Counted from the first letter of the stretch, positions 7,674-16,384 are shown. The stretch: DNA of 50,395 nucleotides from Treponema sp. UBA1747 (GCA_002315375.1 DCHR01000024.1:36048-86442), one strand, 5' to 3'. Made by a program: numbers and translations. The notes: generated by a model from the sequence alone, not told the origin.

Positions 7674-9278
7674 ATGGCAATGAATGAACGTCCCGTTGTA
7701 AATAAACTTCCAGATGGTGGAAAAACTTTTGAACATGCTTTTGAAAGTTTCTTTTTAAAAGCTTATGTACCTTCCAATTCTATTGAAGGGAAAGTAAACA
7801 ATTATACTTTCCGTCAGCCTCTTATTCTGGTATTTGAAGAAAACAGAATGAATATGGATGAAGCTGTTGAATTTGCAGAAAAAACAGGTCTTGCAAAAGT
7901 GGCAGCAGAAGTTGACGGTTCCGTATATTTTATTTATCCAGCCTGTGATGGCGGATGGAAAAATGCAGAGGTCAGTCTTTATCAGGAAATAATCGCTAAT
8001 GTAAAAATGCATCCTGAATACAATGACAATATTGTAGAAATGAATAATTTCTTCACACGTCAGTTTGAAGGATATTTTTTACGCGGTGCAATTTTCCGTG
8101 CAGATATTTACAGTTACGGGGAATCTGCCGACTTTGTTGCAAAGAATCTGATTAAAAAAATTGACGGCCAGTATCTTTGGGGGCCGGGAGCAATTACACC
8201 GGCAATGGTTTCAATGGAAAGACTTTCTGTCGTTCCTGAAATTGAAAGAACTGACATCGGAATCCTGAGTGTTGGAAACACTGAAGAAATCAACAAGACT
8301 TTTACTGATGCCGGATGTAAAAATCTTCTCATAAAAGAAACAGCGGATTATTATGCTGATTTCAAAGGCTTTGTCCGCAATTTCAAAATGTGGTGTGACA
8401 ATCTGGAAATTGAACCTGATTTTGAAAAACTTGGAATGGTGGAAGAGTCTGGTATTGTGGAAGTAAAAACTTCACCTGAAAATAAATTTGTAAAAACACC
8501 TGAACATAAAGCCGGATATTTTGCCTGGTATAACAAAGGCATTTTTGATAAGGGACCTGTTCCTCTGGTAATGGGACATCACGGAGGCGGGGACACTGCC
8601 ATGTTCCTGACCTTTGTTTCAGGCTGGTGGGAAATTGCGCACAAATACGGTTTCCTTTATGTGGCCATTGATGACCATCTTTCATTCCCGGCTTCTGAAA
8701 TCATGCAGATTATTGAAGCAGTAAAAAAACGTTATAAGGTTGATGAGAACCGTATCTACGCCACAGGCTTTTCAATGGGAAGCGGGAAGACCTGGGACCT
8801 TTACTGCGAATATCCGGAACATTTTGCAGGCTTCATGCCGGCAAGTGCCTTGTTCCCGATTAAAGAAAACGTCTGGGGAAAATCTCTTTCCGATGACATT
8901 AACTTTGATACACCAAAACCGATTTTCTATTCGGGCGGGGAAGAATCGCCGCTGCCAGAACTTCCGGGGCAGAATGAAACCTGTCTGGACCGTATCCAGT
9001 ATATGGCCGGAGTAAACAAGCTTAAAAAGGCAGAAGCAATCAAAGCCCTTAAGTTCAGCGAAAAGGATTCCTGGGAAGAAAAATACTATGGTGTACCGGC
9101 TGATAAAATGGAAGTTGTTCACAATGCTTCCCGGAACAGTGACCTTACAATCCGTTACTTTGAAAGCGAAGACGGTGTAACAAGAACTGCACTGGCAAGT
9201 GTCGGAGGACAGCAGCATGAATGTCGCCAGCACACAAACGAAGAAGCCTGGAAATTTGTTTCTAAGTTTTCAAAGTAA
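7674..9278 (+). CDS. Alpha/beta-hydrolase, PHB-depolymerase/feruloyl-esterase-like
   Basis: 534 residues from the ATG at 7674, chosen because AGGAG lies 6 nt upstream; an in-frame ATG at 7644 sits inside the TATAAT box (7640-7645). The C-terminal half is an alpha/beta hydrolase: an oxyanion-like MGHHGGGD, YVAIDDH, then the nucleophile elbow GFSMGS with Ser367, and a late GGQQHECRQH that can supply the catalytic His. The pattern matches esterases of the PHB-depolymerase and feruloyl-esterase group. The N-terminal ~280 residues match nothing I recognise and may be a family-specific domain. No signal peptide is visible. An intrinsic terminator follows, so it is probably monocistronic. The substrate is unknown. 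Confidence 0.75.
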   Translation: MAMNERPVVNKLPDGGKTFEHAFESFFLKAYVPSNSIEGKVNNYTFRQPLILVFEENRMNMDEAVEFAEKTGLAKVAAEVDGSVYFIYPACDGGWKNAEVSLYQEIIANVKMHPEYNDNIVEMNNFFTRQFEGYFLRGAIFRADIYSYGESADFVAKNLIKKIDGQYLWGPGAITPAMVSMERLSVVPEIERTDIGILSVGNTEEINKTFTDAGCKNLLIKETADYYADFKGFVRNFKMWCDNLEIEPDFEKLGMVEESGIVEVKTSPENKFVKTPEHKAGYFAWYNKGIFDKGPVPLVMGHHGGGDTAMFLTFVSGWWEIAHKYGFLYVAIDDHLSFPASEIMQIIEAVKKRYKVDENRIYATGFSMGSGKTWDLYCEYPEHFAGFMPASALFPIKENVWGKSLSDDINFDTPKPIFYSGGEESPLPELPGQNETCLDRIQYMAGVNKLKKAEAIKALKFSEKDSWEEKYYGVPADKMEVVHNASRNSDLTIRYFESEDGVTRTALASVGGQQHECRQHTNEEAWKFVSKFSK

Positions 9279-9314
9279 AGAAACACTTTAGTTATAAAAA
9301 AGTATTTTTCTGAT

Positions 9315-9353
9315 AAACTTTCTTTCAGGGACTTTCTGGAAGAAAGTTTTTTT
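9315..9353 (+). terminator. Intrinsic terminator of the esterase gene
   Basis: The stem AAACTTTCTT (9315-9324) / AAGAAAGTTT (9340-9349) has an inner CAG/CTG extension and is followed by further T residues. Confidence 0.85.
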
Positions 9354-9357
9354 ATAA

Positions 9358-9382
9358 GGTGGTTTAGCCTGTCGAAACCACC
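9358..9382 (+). other. Hairpin just upstream of the ABC exporter genes
   Basis: A perfect 8-bp stem GGTGGTTT (9358-9365) / AAACCACC (9375-9382) with a 9-nt loop lies 23 nt before the start codon and next to GGAG. It has no T-run, so it is not a terminator. It could stabilise or regulate the leader. Confidence 0.5.
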
Positions 9383-9405
9383 ATATATTTTAGTTTGGAG
9401 AAATC

Positions 9406-11238
9406 ATGAGAGAGTGTAAAGACAAACTGTCCTTTGGAAGGACCATGAGCAACGCAGCTTTTGCAATAAAACTGGTTCTGGGAATTTCCCCGAGCCTTTT
9501 TATTCACTGCTTTTTTGACTATTTGACTGGTTACGGAGAATGGGTTTTTATAGACGGCATTTTCATGAAGGTCATTGTAGATGCGCTTTCAAGAGATGTT
9601 GGCTTCAGGCCTATTTTCTTTTTTCTTTTAATAAGCAGCGGCTGTATTCTGCTTCATAACATTTATAATTCCTACGTAAACTATTACATTTACCCTGTAA
9701 AAACCAACAGACTCTTCGGCGGTATTTACAGAAAACTTTACGCAAAGGCAAGAAATGTAGAGCTTCGCTGTTATGAGGATTCTGACTTTTACAACCGTTA
9801 CACCATGGCTATGGACGGAGCCGAAGAAAAAGTTTCTGCAATCTGTCGCGGCGTTATTGGCAGCGTAGTCGGCTTTGCTGCAACCTGTGTAGTTTTCTTT
9901 CTGATGTTCCAGATTGACAAATATGCAGTGCTTTTTATTTTTTCGCCTTTAATCGGAAACTTCCTTTTCGGCAACCTGAAAAACAAATTCGAGTTCAAGC
10001 GTTATAAAGAACAGGCCCCCAATGAAAAGGTTTTGAATTATGTAAGCCGCATGATGTATCTTCCTGACGGAGCCAAGGAAATAAGGCTTTCAAACATTTT
10101 TAATCTGTTCCGCCGTCAGTACAATACTGCAACCGACAACAATTCCCGGATTGCAGGAAAATACGCTTTTGCCAATGCCAGTTTGAACTTCTGGAGAATC
10201 ACTTTTACCTTCACAGTGATTTTTGAAGGGGTTCTTCTTTACGCAATTTACAGAAACCGGGTAAGTGGCAGCATCAGTCTGGCCCAGCTTACAATCATGA
10301 CAAGTCTTATGGTTACCATGACCTGGGTTTTAATCAATATGTTTGAAAACATCATGATGGTTTTGAAGAATGCGGTTTTCATCAACAATATGAGGGGTTT
10401 TCTGGAATACGAAGAAGAAATTCCTGAAGACCAGGACGGAGAAATACCTTCCGAAGATTTTGAAAGCCTTGAATTCCGGAATGTTTCCTTCAGCTATAAA
10501 GATGAAAAAACAATCCAGAACCTTTCCTTTGTAATTACCAGAGGACAGAACGCCGCCCTTGTAGGTCACAACGGAGCCGGAAAAACTACAATCATCAAGC
10601 TGCTTTTACGTTTGTATGATCCGACTGAAGGAGAAATTTTATACAACGGAAAAAACATCAAGTGTTACAACCTGAAGGCTTACCGCGAGATTTTTGCTAC
10701 AACTTTTCAGGATTATAAAATCTTTGGAATGACCGTAAAAGAAAATGTTCTTATGGGGCGTCATTACGAAGATGAAGAAGAAAGGGTTGTAAATGCCCTT
10801 AAGAAAGCCGGAGTTTATGAAAAGGTTATGACACTTCCGGACGGCATTAACAACATGATGACCAAAGAGTTTGATGAAAACGGCGCCGTTTTAAGCGGAG
10901 GAGAAAGTCAGAAAATTGCAGTAGCCAGAACCTTTGTAAAAGATTCCCCAATGAAGATTTTTGATGAGCCTTCAAGTGCACTGGATCCAATTGCAGAATA
11001 CGATCTTTTCCAGAATATCATGAAAGAAGGAAACGAGCACACCATGCTTTTTATTTCCCACAGGCTTTCTTCTGTAAAGGATTGCGATAAAGTTTTTATG
11101 CTGGAAAGGGGACAGCTTATTGAAGAAGGCACCCATGACCAGCTTATGAAAAACAACGGCGAATATGCAGCTATGTACAAGAAGCAGGCCTGTAATTACC
11201 TTGCCATAGATGAAAGCGAAATGAAGGAGGCAGAATAA
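9406..11238 (+). CDS. ABC exporter subunit 1 (fused membrane and ATPase domains)
   Basis: 610 residues. The N-terminal ~330 residues form a hydrophobic transmembrane domain with about six helices. The ATPase domain has Walker A GHNGAGKTT, Q-loop TTFQDYKIF, signature LSGGESQKIAVAR, Walker B MKIFDEPSSALDP and switch ISHRLSS, all intact. Its stop codon overlaps the next ABC gene's start by one base, so the two subunits are translationally coupled and probably form a heterodimeric type I exporter. The style resembles clostridial peptide or antibiotic exporters, but no precursor peptide or processing peptidase is next to it. A GGAG site precedes the ATG. The substrate is unknown. Confidence 0.88.
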   Translation: MRECKDKLSFGRTMSNAAFAIKLVLGISPSLFIHCFFDYLTGYGEWVFIDGIFMKVIVDALSRDVGFRPIFFFLLISSGCILLHNIYNSYVNYYIYPVKTNRLFGGIYRKLYAKARNVELRCYEDSDFYNRYTMAMDGAEEKVSAICRGVIGSVVGFAATCVVFFLMFQIDKYAVLFIFSPLIGNFLFGNLKNKFEFKRYKEQAPNEKVLNYVSRMMYLPDGAKEIRLSNIFNLFRRQYNTATDNNSRIAGKYAFANASLNFWRITFTFTVIFEGVLLYAIYRNRVSGSISLAQLTIMTSLMVTMTWVLINMFENIMMVLKNAVFINNMRGFLEYEEEIPEDQDGEIPSEDFESLEFRNVSFSYKDEKTIQNLSFVITRGQNAALVGHNGAGKTTIIKLLLRLYDPTEGEILYNGKNIKCYNLKAYREIFATTFQDYKIFGMTVKENVLMGRHYEDEEERVVNALKKAGVYEKVMTLPDGINNMMTKEFDENGAVLSGGESQKIAVARTFVKDSPMKIFDEPSSALDPIAEYDLFQNIMKEGNEHTMLFISHRLSSVKDCDKVFMLERGQLIEEGTHDQLMKNNGEYAAMYKKQACNYLAIDESEMKEAE

Positions 11239-13166
11239 TGAAAGACAACAAACGCGATTCAAAAAAGAACGAAACAAAACAGTCTGTTTCTGAAGTTTTC
11301 AAGAACAACGGCTTTCTTCTGAAGCTTATTTTCTGTGCTTCTCCAAGTTTCTTCATTTTCATAGCACTGGACGCAATGCGGAACCAGATTTCCATTTTCT
11401 TTGAACATACTGTGCTGATCGGTTATGTTCTTGAAGGGGCTGAGTTCAATTATCCTTTCAGAAAGGTTGCCTTTTATATTCTGCTTTTGGCTGCCTGTAT
11501 TACTCTTGGAATGGTCTTTACGGTTTTTGCCGGAGACTATATTCAGGAAATCAAAAGACCAAAAGTCCGGCGCGCAATTAAAATGAAGCTTTACGAAAAA
11601 GCAAAGGACCTGGACCTGGAATGCTACGACAATCCGGAATTTTACAATGACCAGGTAATGGCTATTTCTGAAGTGGACCGTCAGATTGACCGCGGCATGG
11701 AATTAGTACGGAATACACTGGCGGGTCTTACCATGTTCATAACCACAGGCGGCTATTTCATAAAGAAGGATCCGCTTTCCCTGGTGTTTGCTTTTGTTTC
11801 ATTTGCAATCAGTTTTATAGCTTCGACTGCCATGAACAAAAGAAACTTCAAGGTAAGGGTAGAAAGTATTCCATTCGGTCGAAAGCGGGATTATGTAAAA
11901 CGAATTTTCTATTTAAATGAATATGCCAAAGAAATTCGTCTGAATCCTGACGTGTCAGACATTCTTTATAACCGCTTTACAGAAGCCAATGACGAGTGTT
12001 TCAAAATTGAAAAGAAGTACGGAAAGGAAAGAGCCATAATCGGTTTTGTAAAAGACTACGTAAGCAACAACCTGGTAGGCGATTTGATTTACCTTACTTA
12101 CCTTGTTTACCATGCAGCGGTTTTGAAAGACATAAACTTAAGTACCCTTGCAATTCTGTGGGGGTCTTTCGGGCGAGTCAAACACGGACTCAGGGTTTTC
12201 ACAGATACTTATCCTTTTGCTGTGGAAACAAGTCTTTATGTCGGAAAAATCCGGAAGTTCCTGGGCTATGAACCAAAAATCGTGAAGCTTGAAAAAGATG
12301 GGGCTTCGAAAGGTCCTTCGGAAGGGGATTCCCCAAGCGTTGCGAATGGAGTTTTCACTGGGGCTTCCGAGAATTGTGCTTCCGAGGGCGGCGTTGCGCT
12401 TTCGGGAAAACCGAAGGAAATGATTCTGAACAACGTTTCTTTCGGTTACGGAAAAGATAACCTTACTTTAAAGAACATTAACATGCACATAAAGCCTGGG
12501 GAAAAAATTGCCCTGGTCGGTTACAACGGAGCGGGAAAAACAACTCTTGTAAAACTTCTCATGCGCCTTTACGACGTAACAGAGGGCGAGATTCTTGCAG
12601 ACGGAATGGACATAAGAAACCTGGAACCTGCGGAATACAGAAAGACAATCGGAACAGTTTTCCAGGATTTCCAGATTTTTGCCGGAAACGTAAAGGAAAA
12701 TGTAATTCGCGACGTGGAAGATGAAGCTGACCTTGGACGAATTAAGGAAAGCCTTGATTCCGCAGGCCTTCTGGAAAGAGCAGAACGGCTCAGTAACGGA
12801 CTGGACACAGGGCTTACAACTGAGTTTGCTGAAGACGGCGTAAATCTTTCCGGCGGTGAAGGACAAAAACTTGCTATAAGCCGCGTGTTCTACAAGGATG
12901 CAGGTCTTATGATTCTGGACGAACCTTCAAGTGCCCTGGACCCGATTGCTGAATACCAGCTGAACCACGCCATGCTTAAAGCAACAAAGGATAAAACAGT
13001 TATCTTTATTTCACACCGGCTTTCGACAACCCGCCTTGCAGACAGAATTGTCATGCTTGAAAAAGGTGAGATTGTAGAAAAGGGAACCCACGATGAGCTC
13101 CTTAAGAAAAACGGAAAGTATGCCCAGATGTGGAAACTTCAGGCCGGTAGTTATATTGAGGTATAA
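11238..13166 (+). CDS. ABC exporter subunit 2 with an in-frame GC-rich linker insertion
   Basis: 642 residues, partner of the preceding gene and translated from an overlapping TAATG. It has a transmembrane domain (about 1-340), then a linker, then an ATPase with Walker A GYNGAGKTT, signature LSGGEGQKLAISR, Walker B LILDEPSSALDP in variant form MILDEPSSALDP, and ISHRLSTT. Both ATP sites of the pair look catalytic. The linker (residues about 354-392) is odd: rich in Gly, Ser, Glu and Ala, encoded by a GC-rich stretch with palindromes and a repeated GGGGCTTC, and without counterpart in subunit 1. It looks like a repeat inserted in frame at a tolerant site. The next gene starts 8 nt after the stop. 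Confidence 0.88.
   Translation: MKDNKRDSKKNETKQSVSEVFKNNGFLLKLIFCASPSFFIFIALDAMRNQISIFFEHTVLIGYVLEGAEFNYPFRKVAFYILLLAACITLGMVFTVFAGDYIQEIKRPKVRRAIKMKLYEKAKDLDLECYDNPEFYNDQVMAISEVDRQIDRGMELVRNTLAGLTMFITTGGYFIKKDPLSLVFAFVSFAISFIASTAMNKRNFKVRVESIPFGRKRDYVKRIFYLNEYAKEIRLNPDVSDILYNRFTEANDECFKIEKKYGKERAIIGFVKDYVSNNLVGDLIYLTYLVYHAAVLKDINLSTLAILWGSFGRVKHGLRVFTDTYPFAVETSLYVGKIRKFLGYEPKIVKLEKDGASKGPSEGDSPSVANGVFTGASENCASEGGVALSGKPKEMILNNVSFGYGKDNLTLKNINMHIKPGEKIALVGYNGAGKTTLVKLLMRLYDVTEGEILADGMDIRNLEPAEYRKTIGTVFQDFQIFAGNVKENVIRDVEDEADLGRIKESLDSAGLLERAERLSNGLDTGLTTEFAEDGVNLSGGEGQKLAISRVFYKDAGLMILDEPSSALDPIAEYQLNHAMLKATKDKTVIFISHRLSTTRLADRIVMLEKGEIVEKGTHDELLKKNGKYAQMWKLQAGSYIEV
12300..12414 (+). repeat. 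GC-rich palindromic segment inserted in frame in ABC subunit 2
   Basis: It contains CCTTCGGAAGG (12315-12325) and GGGGATTCCCC (12324-12334), overlapping palindromes. GGGGCTTC occurs at 12300 and again exactly 60 bp later at 12360, with a third GTGCTTCCGAG at 12376. It encodes a Gly/Ser/Ala/Glu-rich linker between the membrane and ATPase domains. Confidence 0.55.
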
Positions 13167-13174
13167 TATAAAAC

Positions 13175-13987
13175 ATGATTTTAGTTTCAACAGGTGCTTT
13201 AATTGGGCGCCCTCATAACAGAGATTTTACTCTTTTGAATGATTTTTCAAAAAAGGTAAACTGCGACGGCTTTGAGTTTATGATGTACAACTCCTGGTAC
13301 GAAAAGAAAGAAGAACTGCTTTCTTATCTGGTAAACTCAAAGCTGAAGTTCCCTGTTATGCACGGAGAAAAATCTATTGGTGAAGCAATAAGCAAAGGCG
13401 GGGAAGAAAATTTCTCAGATGCCTTCAGCCGGTTTGAAATAAACTGTCATATTGCCAGAGAAATCGGGGCTTCAAAAATGGTAATTCATCTTTGGGATGG
13501 AATTACTTCGGATCAGAATTTTCAGAACAATATTGAAGCTTATCCTGTTCTTCGTGACATGACAGAAAAAGCAGGTGTGGATCTGCTTTGTGAAAACGTA
13601 GTCTGCAACTGCAATAATCCTTTTGATAACTGGATAAAGCTTTATGAAAAATATCCTGACATTCATTTTATCTGGGATATAAAAATGGCCGCCTTCCACG
13701 GGCAGGAAGAATGTCTTTACAGCGAAGAAAATGAATGGCTTATGAAGGAAGGACACATCCGCCACTTTCATGTAAATGATTATGCAGGCGGAATAATGGA
13801 CTGGGCAAATTTACGGACACTTCCAATCGGCCGGGGTCATGTGGACTTTGAAAAGTTTTTCCAGTTCATAAAAAAATGGAATTACAACGATACCTTCACT
13901 CTGGAAAGTACCGCCTTTGACCAGAATGCAAACATGGACTTTGACATGCTGAACGCTGAAGTGGAGTTTATAAGGAAGCATGTTTGA
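13175..13987 (+). CDS. Sugar-phosphate isomerase/epimerase (xylose isomerase-like TIM barrel)
   Basis: 270 residues. It has the AP-endonuclease-2/xylose-isomerase-like barrel pattern: an opening VSTGALIGRP strand, FPVMHGE, MVIHLWDG, a metal-ligand strand LLCENVVC, IHFIWDIKMAAFHGQ, IRHFHVND, RGHVDFEKFF and FTLESTA. The Glu, Asp, His and Glu positions expected to bind the divalent metal are present. The reaction is probably an isomerisation or epimerisation of a sugar or cyclitol, but the substrate is not readable. TATAAT (13162-13167) overlaps the ABC gene's stop codon and ends 7 nt before the ATG; there is no Shine-Dalgarno site, so the gene may have its own leaderless transcript. Its stop lies in the repeated 18-mer that borders the downstream repeat cluster. 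Confidence 0.78.
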   Translation: MILVSTGALIGRPHNRDFTLLNDFSKKVNCDGFEFMMYNSWYEKKEELLSYLVNSKLKFPVMHGEKSIGEAISKGGEENFSDAFSRFEINCHIAREIGASKMVIHLWDGITSDQNFQNNIEAYPVLRDMTEKAGVDLLCENVVCNCNNPFDNWIKLYEKYPDIHFIWDIKMAAFHGQEECLYSEENEWLMKEGHIRHFHVNDYAGGIMDWANLRTLPIGRGHVDFEKFFQFIKKWNYNDTFTLESTAFDQNANMDFDMLNAEVEFIRKHV

Positions 13988-13990
13988 TTT

Positions 13991-14172
13991 AAATGTACGA
14001 TTAATTCAAACATTTATTTTCTTATAAAATAAAAAAACTTATTCCCGGTCACAATCACGGCAGTCAGTAACGCTAGCTAGCGTCGCTGCATATGCCACAG
14101 ACTGCACGTGTTGTTCCCTCGCATAAGTTTTTCATATTTTAATTAATCTACGTTTGAATTAATCGTACATTT
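13991..14172. repeat. Foldback element copy A with perfect 21-bp terminal inverted repeats
   Basis: Bases 13991-14011 and 14152-14172 are perfect 21-bp inverted repeats. Imperfect pairing continues inward (AAACTTAT near each arm, then a CGGCAGTC/GACTGCACG region). The core holds AACGCTAGCTAGCGTCGCTG (14069-14088), found in inverted orientation in the copy at 20.3 kb. There is no ORF, so it is non-autonomous. It lies between the convergent epimerase and secreted-protein genes, starting at the epimerase stop codon. The whole 13988-14348 gap is filled by this element and the next. Confidence 0.75.
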
Positions 14173-14337
14173 TTAATAAGCAAATAACATGCGAGCAAAA
14201 ACAATGGAGTCCAGTGGGCTGGGCCCCGCGGGAGGCCTCCATTGGTTATTGCGTGAGTGTTATTTGTTTTTTGGTAACATATTTTTACTTAAAAAAAGTG
14301 TTTGATTTAAATGTACATTTTTAATAAGCAAATAACA
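14165..14337. repeat. Foldback element copy B plus a trailing half-copy
   Basis: CAAATAACA (14181-14189) / TGTTATTTG (14258-14266) and CAATGGAG (14202-14209) / CTCCATTG (14237-14244) form an imperfect arm of about 30 nt around a GC-rich loop. The 25 bases at 14165-14189 recur exactly at 14313-14337. TGTTTGATTTAAATGTAC occurs at 13981-13998 and 14299-14316, so the cluster is bracketed by direct repeats. Confidence 0.7.
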
Positions 14338-14348
14338 CGCGGGGAATA

Positions 14349-15362
14349 TCAGCCTGCTGAATAATGGCCTTCGCCTTCGATTTTGACAGAGTCGTTTTCA
14401 AGGTAAGCTTCTTCATTATTCCAATCATTCCAATAGAAGTGAATTACACCTTTTTTAGTATGGAAAACCACTTCATATCCACCTTCACCATTGCTGTAGA
14501 TTTCCCACGAAGTTGAAGCAAGACTTGAATCAGTCTCCCATTCACCGTCAACAATAATGCTTATTCCCTGAGTTCCAAAACGGAAGTAATTTTCTGAGTC
14601 AAAAGATTTTGTAAAGTACAGGCCGTCATCAGGCATAAAGTCTGTAGACTTGTATTTTGTACTAAGCTTCCATTTTGACGCATTCTTTGAATCGTATTTT
14701 TTGTAAAGCATTCCAACATCTTTTTTTCCGGAAGCAAGCTTTTTGCCGTAAGTTTTGTATTCGTTAATTGCAGCAGCTTTATTTGCTTCATTTGCAGCAG
14801 AGAATGTTGATTCTGAGCCGCCAAGCATACCCATAAGGTCTGCCATCATTGCATTAACCTGTGCCTGATATTCAGCCTCTTCTTCTTCATCACGTCTTCT
14901 TTCTTCGGCAATTTCTTCATCAACTTCTTCGTTAATTCCGTCAATATTAATTGCCTTTGCAAGAACATCCCAGTTTCTTTCAACAACATCGTAATCGTTC
15001 TGGTTGATGTATTTCATCTGAGCAGCTAAGGCACCTTTTCCGAGTATTGCAGCCATGCCGCTTTTTTCAAGGTTGATAACACCGATACAGCTGCTCTTCA
15101 TGGCATATTTTTCAACTACATTTGATCCTGTAAAACCGTATTTGTTAAGAATTTTTTCAGCTTTTACATAATCCGATTTTTTCTGAAGAAAATCCTGATT
15201 TTCAGAATCTCCGAATGCTCTTTCCATTTCGGCTGATATTGCAGAAAAGTGTTTTGCAAAATTCTGTACATCTTTGTCTGTAAGACCTGTAGATTTTGCA
15301 TTCTGTGCAAAAAGGCTGACTGTCATGAATACAGTCAGAATTAAAAAAGCAAACTTTTTCAT
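14349..15362 (-). CDS. Secreted protein of unknown function
   Basis: 337 residues. The N-terminus MKKFAFLILTVFMTVSLFAQ is a signal peptide with likely cleavage after SLFA, so the protein is periplasmic or outer-membrane associated. No known domain is recognised. The middle has a strongly acidic, probably helical stretch (VDEEIAEERRRDEEEEAEY) followed by a methionine-rich MADLMGMLGG. The C-terminal third is rich in aromatic and beta-type segments ending in GEGHYSAG. GGAG lies 7 nt before the ATG. It converges on the epimerase gene, with the foldback repeats between their ends. Confidence 0.72.
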   Translation of the reverse strand: MKKFAFLILTVFMTVSLFAQNAKSTGLTDKDVQNFAKHFSAISAEMERAFGDSENQDFLQKKSDYVKAEKILNKYGFTGSNVVEKYAMKSSCIGVINLEKSGMAAILGKGALAAQMKYINQNDYDVVERNWDVLAKAINIDGINEEVDEEIAEERRRDEEEEAEYQAQVNAMMADLMGMLGGSESTFSAANEANKAAAINEYKTYGKKLASGKKDVGMLYKKYDSKNASKWKLSTKYKSTDFMPDDGLYFTKSFDSENYFRFGTQGISIIVDGEWETDSSLASTSWEIYSNGEGGYEVVFHTKKGVIHFYWNDWNNEEAYLENDSVKIEGEGHYSAG

Positions 15363-15418
15363 TTACTTACTCCTATAAATTAATTTTATCATATAAAATA
15401 TTATAAAGGGAGAGAAAA

Positions 15419-16375
15419 ATGACCGAACTTTGGGATGTTTATACTGCTGAAAGAAAACTTACAGGAAAAGTAATTGAAAGGGGAACTCAAGACTCACTGG
15501 GAGATGATGAATTTCACATGTGGGTTATGTGCTTCATTAAAAATCCTGAAACCGGAAAATACCTGATAAGTCAGCGTGCTGCAGATAAAGATACTGATCC
15601 TTTGAAATGGGAAACGGTCGCAGGCCACGTTATAAAAGGGGAAAATTCCCTGGACGCTGCTCTTCGGGAAGTCCGCGAAGAAGTAGGCATTTGCTTTAAG
15701 CCGGAAGACGCCCGTTTGGTAATTACAAAAGTTACAACAACAATTGACGGAAAACGTCATAACTGGATCCGCGATACCTTTTATTTTGAAACTTCTGAAG
15801 AACCGGATCCGGCAAAAGCCCTGACGCCTGATGAAGTTATTCAGAGCAAGTGGGTTACTTTTGAAGAATTCAAAAAAATGTACGAAGACGGTGAATGCTG
15901 TCTTAATATGGGTGACCTTTATGGTCTTGAGTTGAACCCTGTTTCTGCCCATGGCTACAAAGAGGATATAGGTAGAATCGTAAAAGGAAGGGTGGACAGA
16001 CCTATGGGAACTTTCCACCCGAGAAAGCCTGATTTATTTTATCCAGTAAATTACGGTTATGTTGAAGGAGTTATTGGAGGAGACGGTTCCGAACAGGATG
16101 TTTATATTCTTGGAGCTGATAAACCCCTGGAAACTTTTACAGGAAAGATAATAGCGGTTCTTCACAGGTACGATGACAATGAAACAAAATGGATTGTAGT
16201 TCCTGTGGAAGATGAGCGCCAGGCGGTGGAGGGCGGCGAAGCCGGTCTGAATGAAATGAAGACTGAACGTAGTGGAACCCGGAAGGGCCGCCCGGGCGCC
16301 CAAATAACAAATGACGAAATCTACGCTCAGATTGCATTTGTGGAACAGTTTTTCACCGGAGTACTTTTAAGATAA
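15419..16375 (+). CDS. NUDIX hydrolase fused to an inorganic-pyrophosphatase-like domain
   Basis: 318 residues. Residues about 1-170 are a NUDIX domain of the isopentenyl-diphosphate-isomerase-like subgroup: GHVIKGENSLDAALREVREEVG matches the box GX5EX7REUXEEXGU. Residues about 190-318 resemble the small pyrophosphatase-like proteins of Firmicutes: DRPMGTFHPRKPDLFYPVNY, GYVEGVIGGDGSEQDVYILG, IIAVLHRYDD, ending EIYAQIAFVEQFF. Both halves act on pyrophosphate bonds, so the fusion may hydrolyse a nucleoside diphosphate derivative and the released pyrophosphate. Between VVPVED and TNDEIYAQ lies a GC-rich insertion of about 30 residues. GGGAG precedes the ATG. The TAA stop overlaps a TAAAAT box for the next gene. 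Confidence 0.8.
   Translation: MTELWDVYTAERKLTGKVIERGTQDSLGDDEFHMWVMCFIKNPETGKYLISQRAADKDTDPLKWETVAGHVIKGENSLDAALREVREEVGICFKPEDARLVITKVTTTIDGKRHNWIRDTFYFETSEEPDPAKALTPDEVIQSKWVTFEEFKKMYEDGECCLNMGDLYGLELNPVSAHGYKEDIGRIVKGRVDRPMGTFHPRKPDLFYPVNYGYVEGVIGGDGSEQDVYILGADKPLETFTGKIIAVLHRYDDNETKWIVVPVEDERQAVEGGEAGLNEMKTERSGTRKGRPGAQITNDEIYAQIAFVEQFFTGVLLR
16210..16303 (+). repeat. GC-rich palindromic segment inserted in frame in the NUDIX fusion gene
   Basis: The stretch encodes residues about 265-295 and contains GCCCGGGC (16290-16297) overlapping GGGCGCCC (16294-16301), plus GGCGGCGAAGCCGG, a stem with a GAA loop like those in the 3.4-kb element. It falls in a loop of the pyrophosphatase-like domain where homologous small proteins would have a few residues. 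Confidence 0.5.
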
Positions 16376-16384
16376 AATCAGTTT

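Noticed and set aside
9279..9405. Small precursor peptide gene for the first ABC exporter
   Set aside because: The gap holds only a terminator and a leader hairpin; no short frame with a ribosome-binding site was found.
13991..14337. CRISPR array or insertion sequence
   Set aside because: Repeats are inverted and few, there are no regular spacers, and no transposase or cas gene is present.
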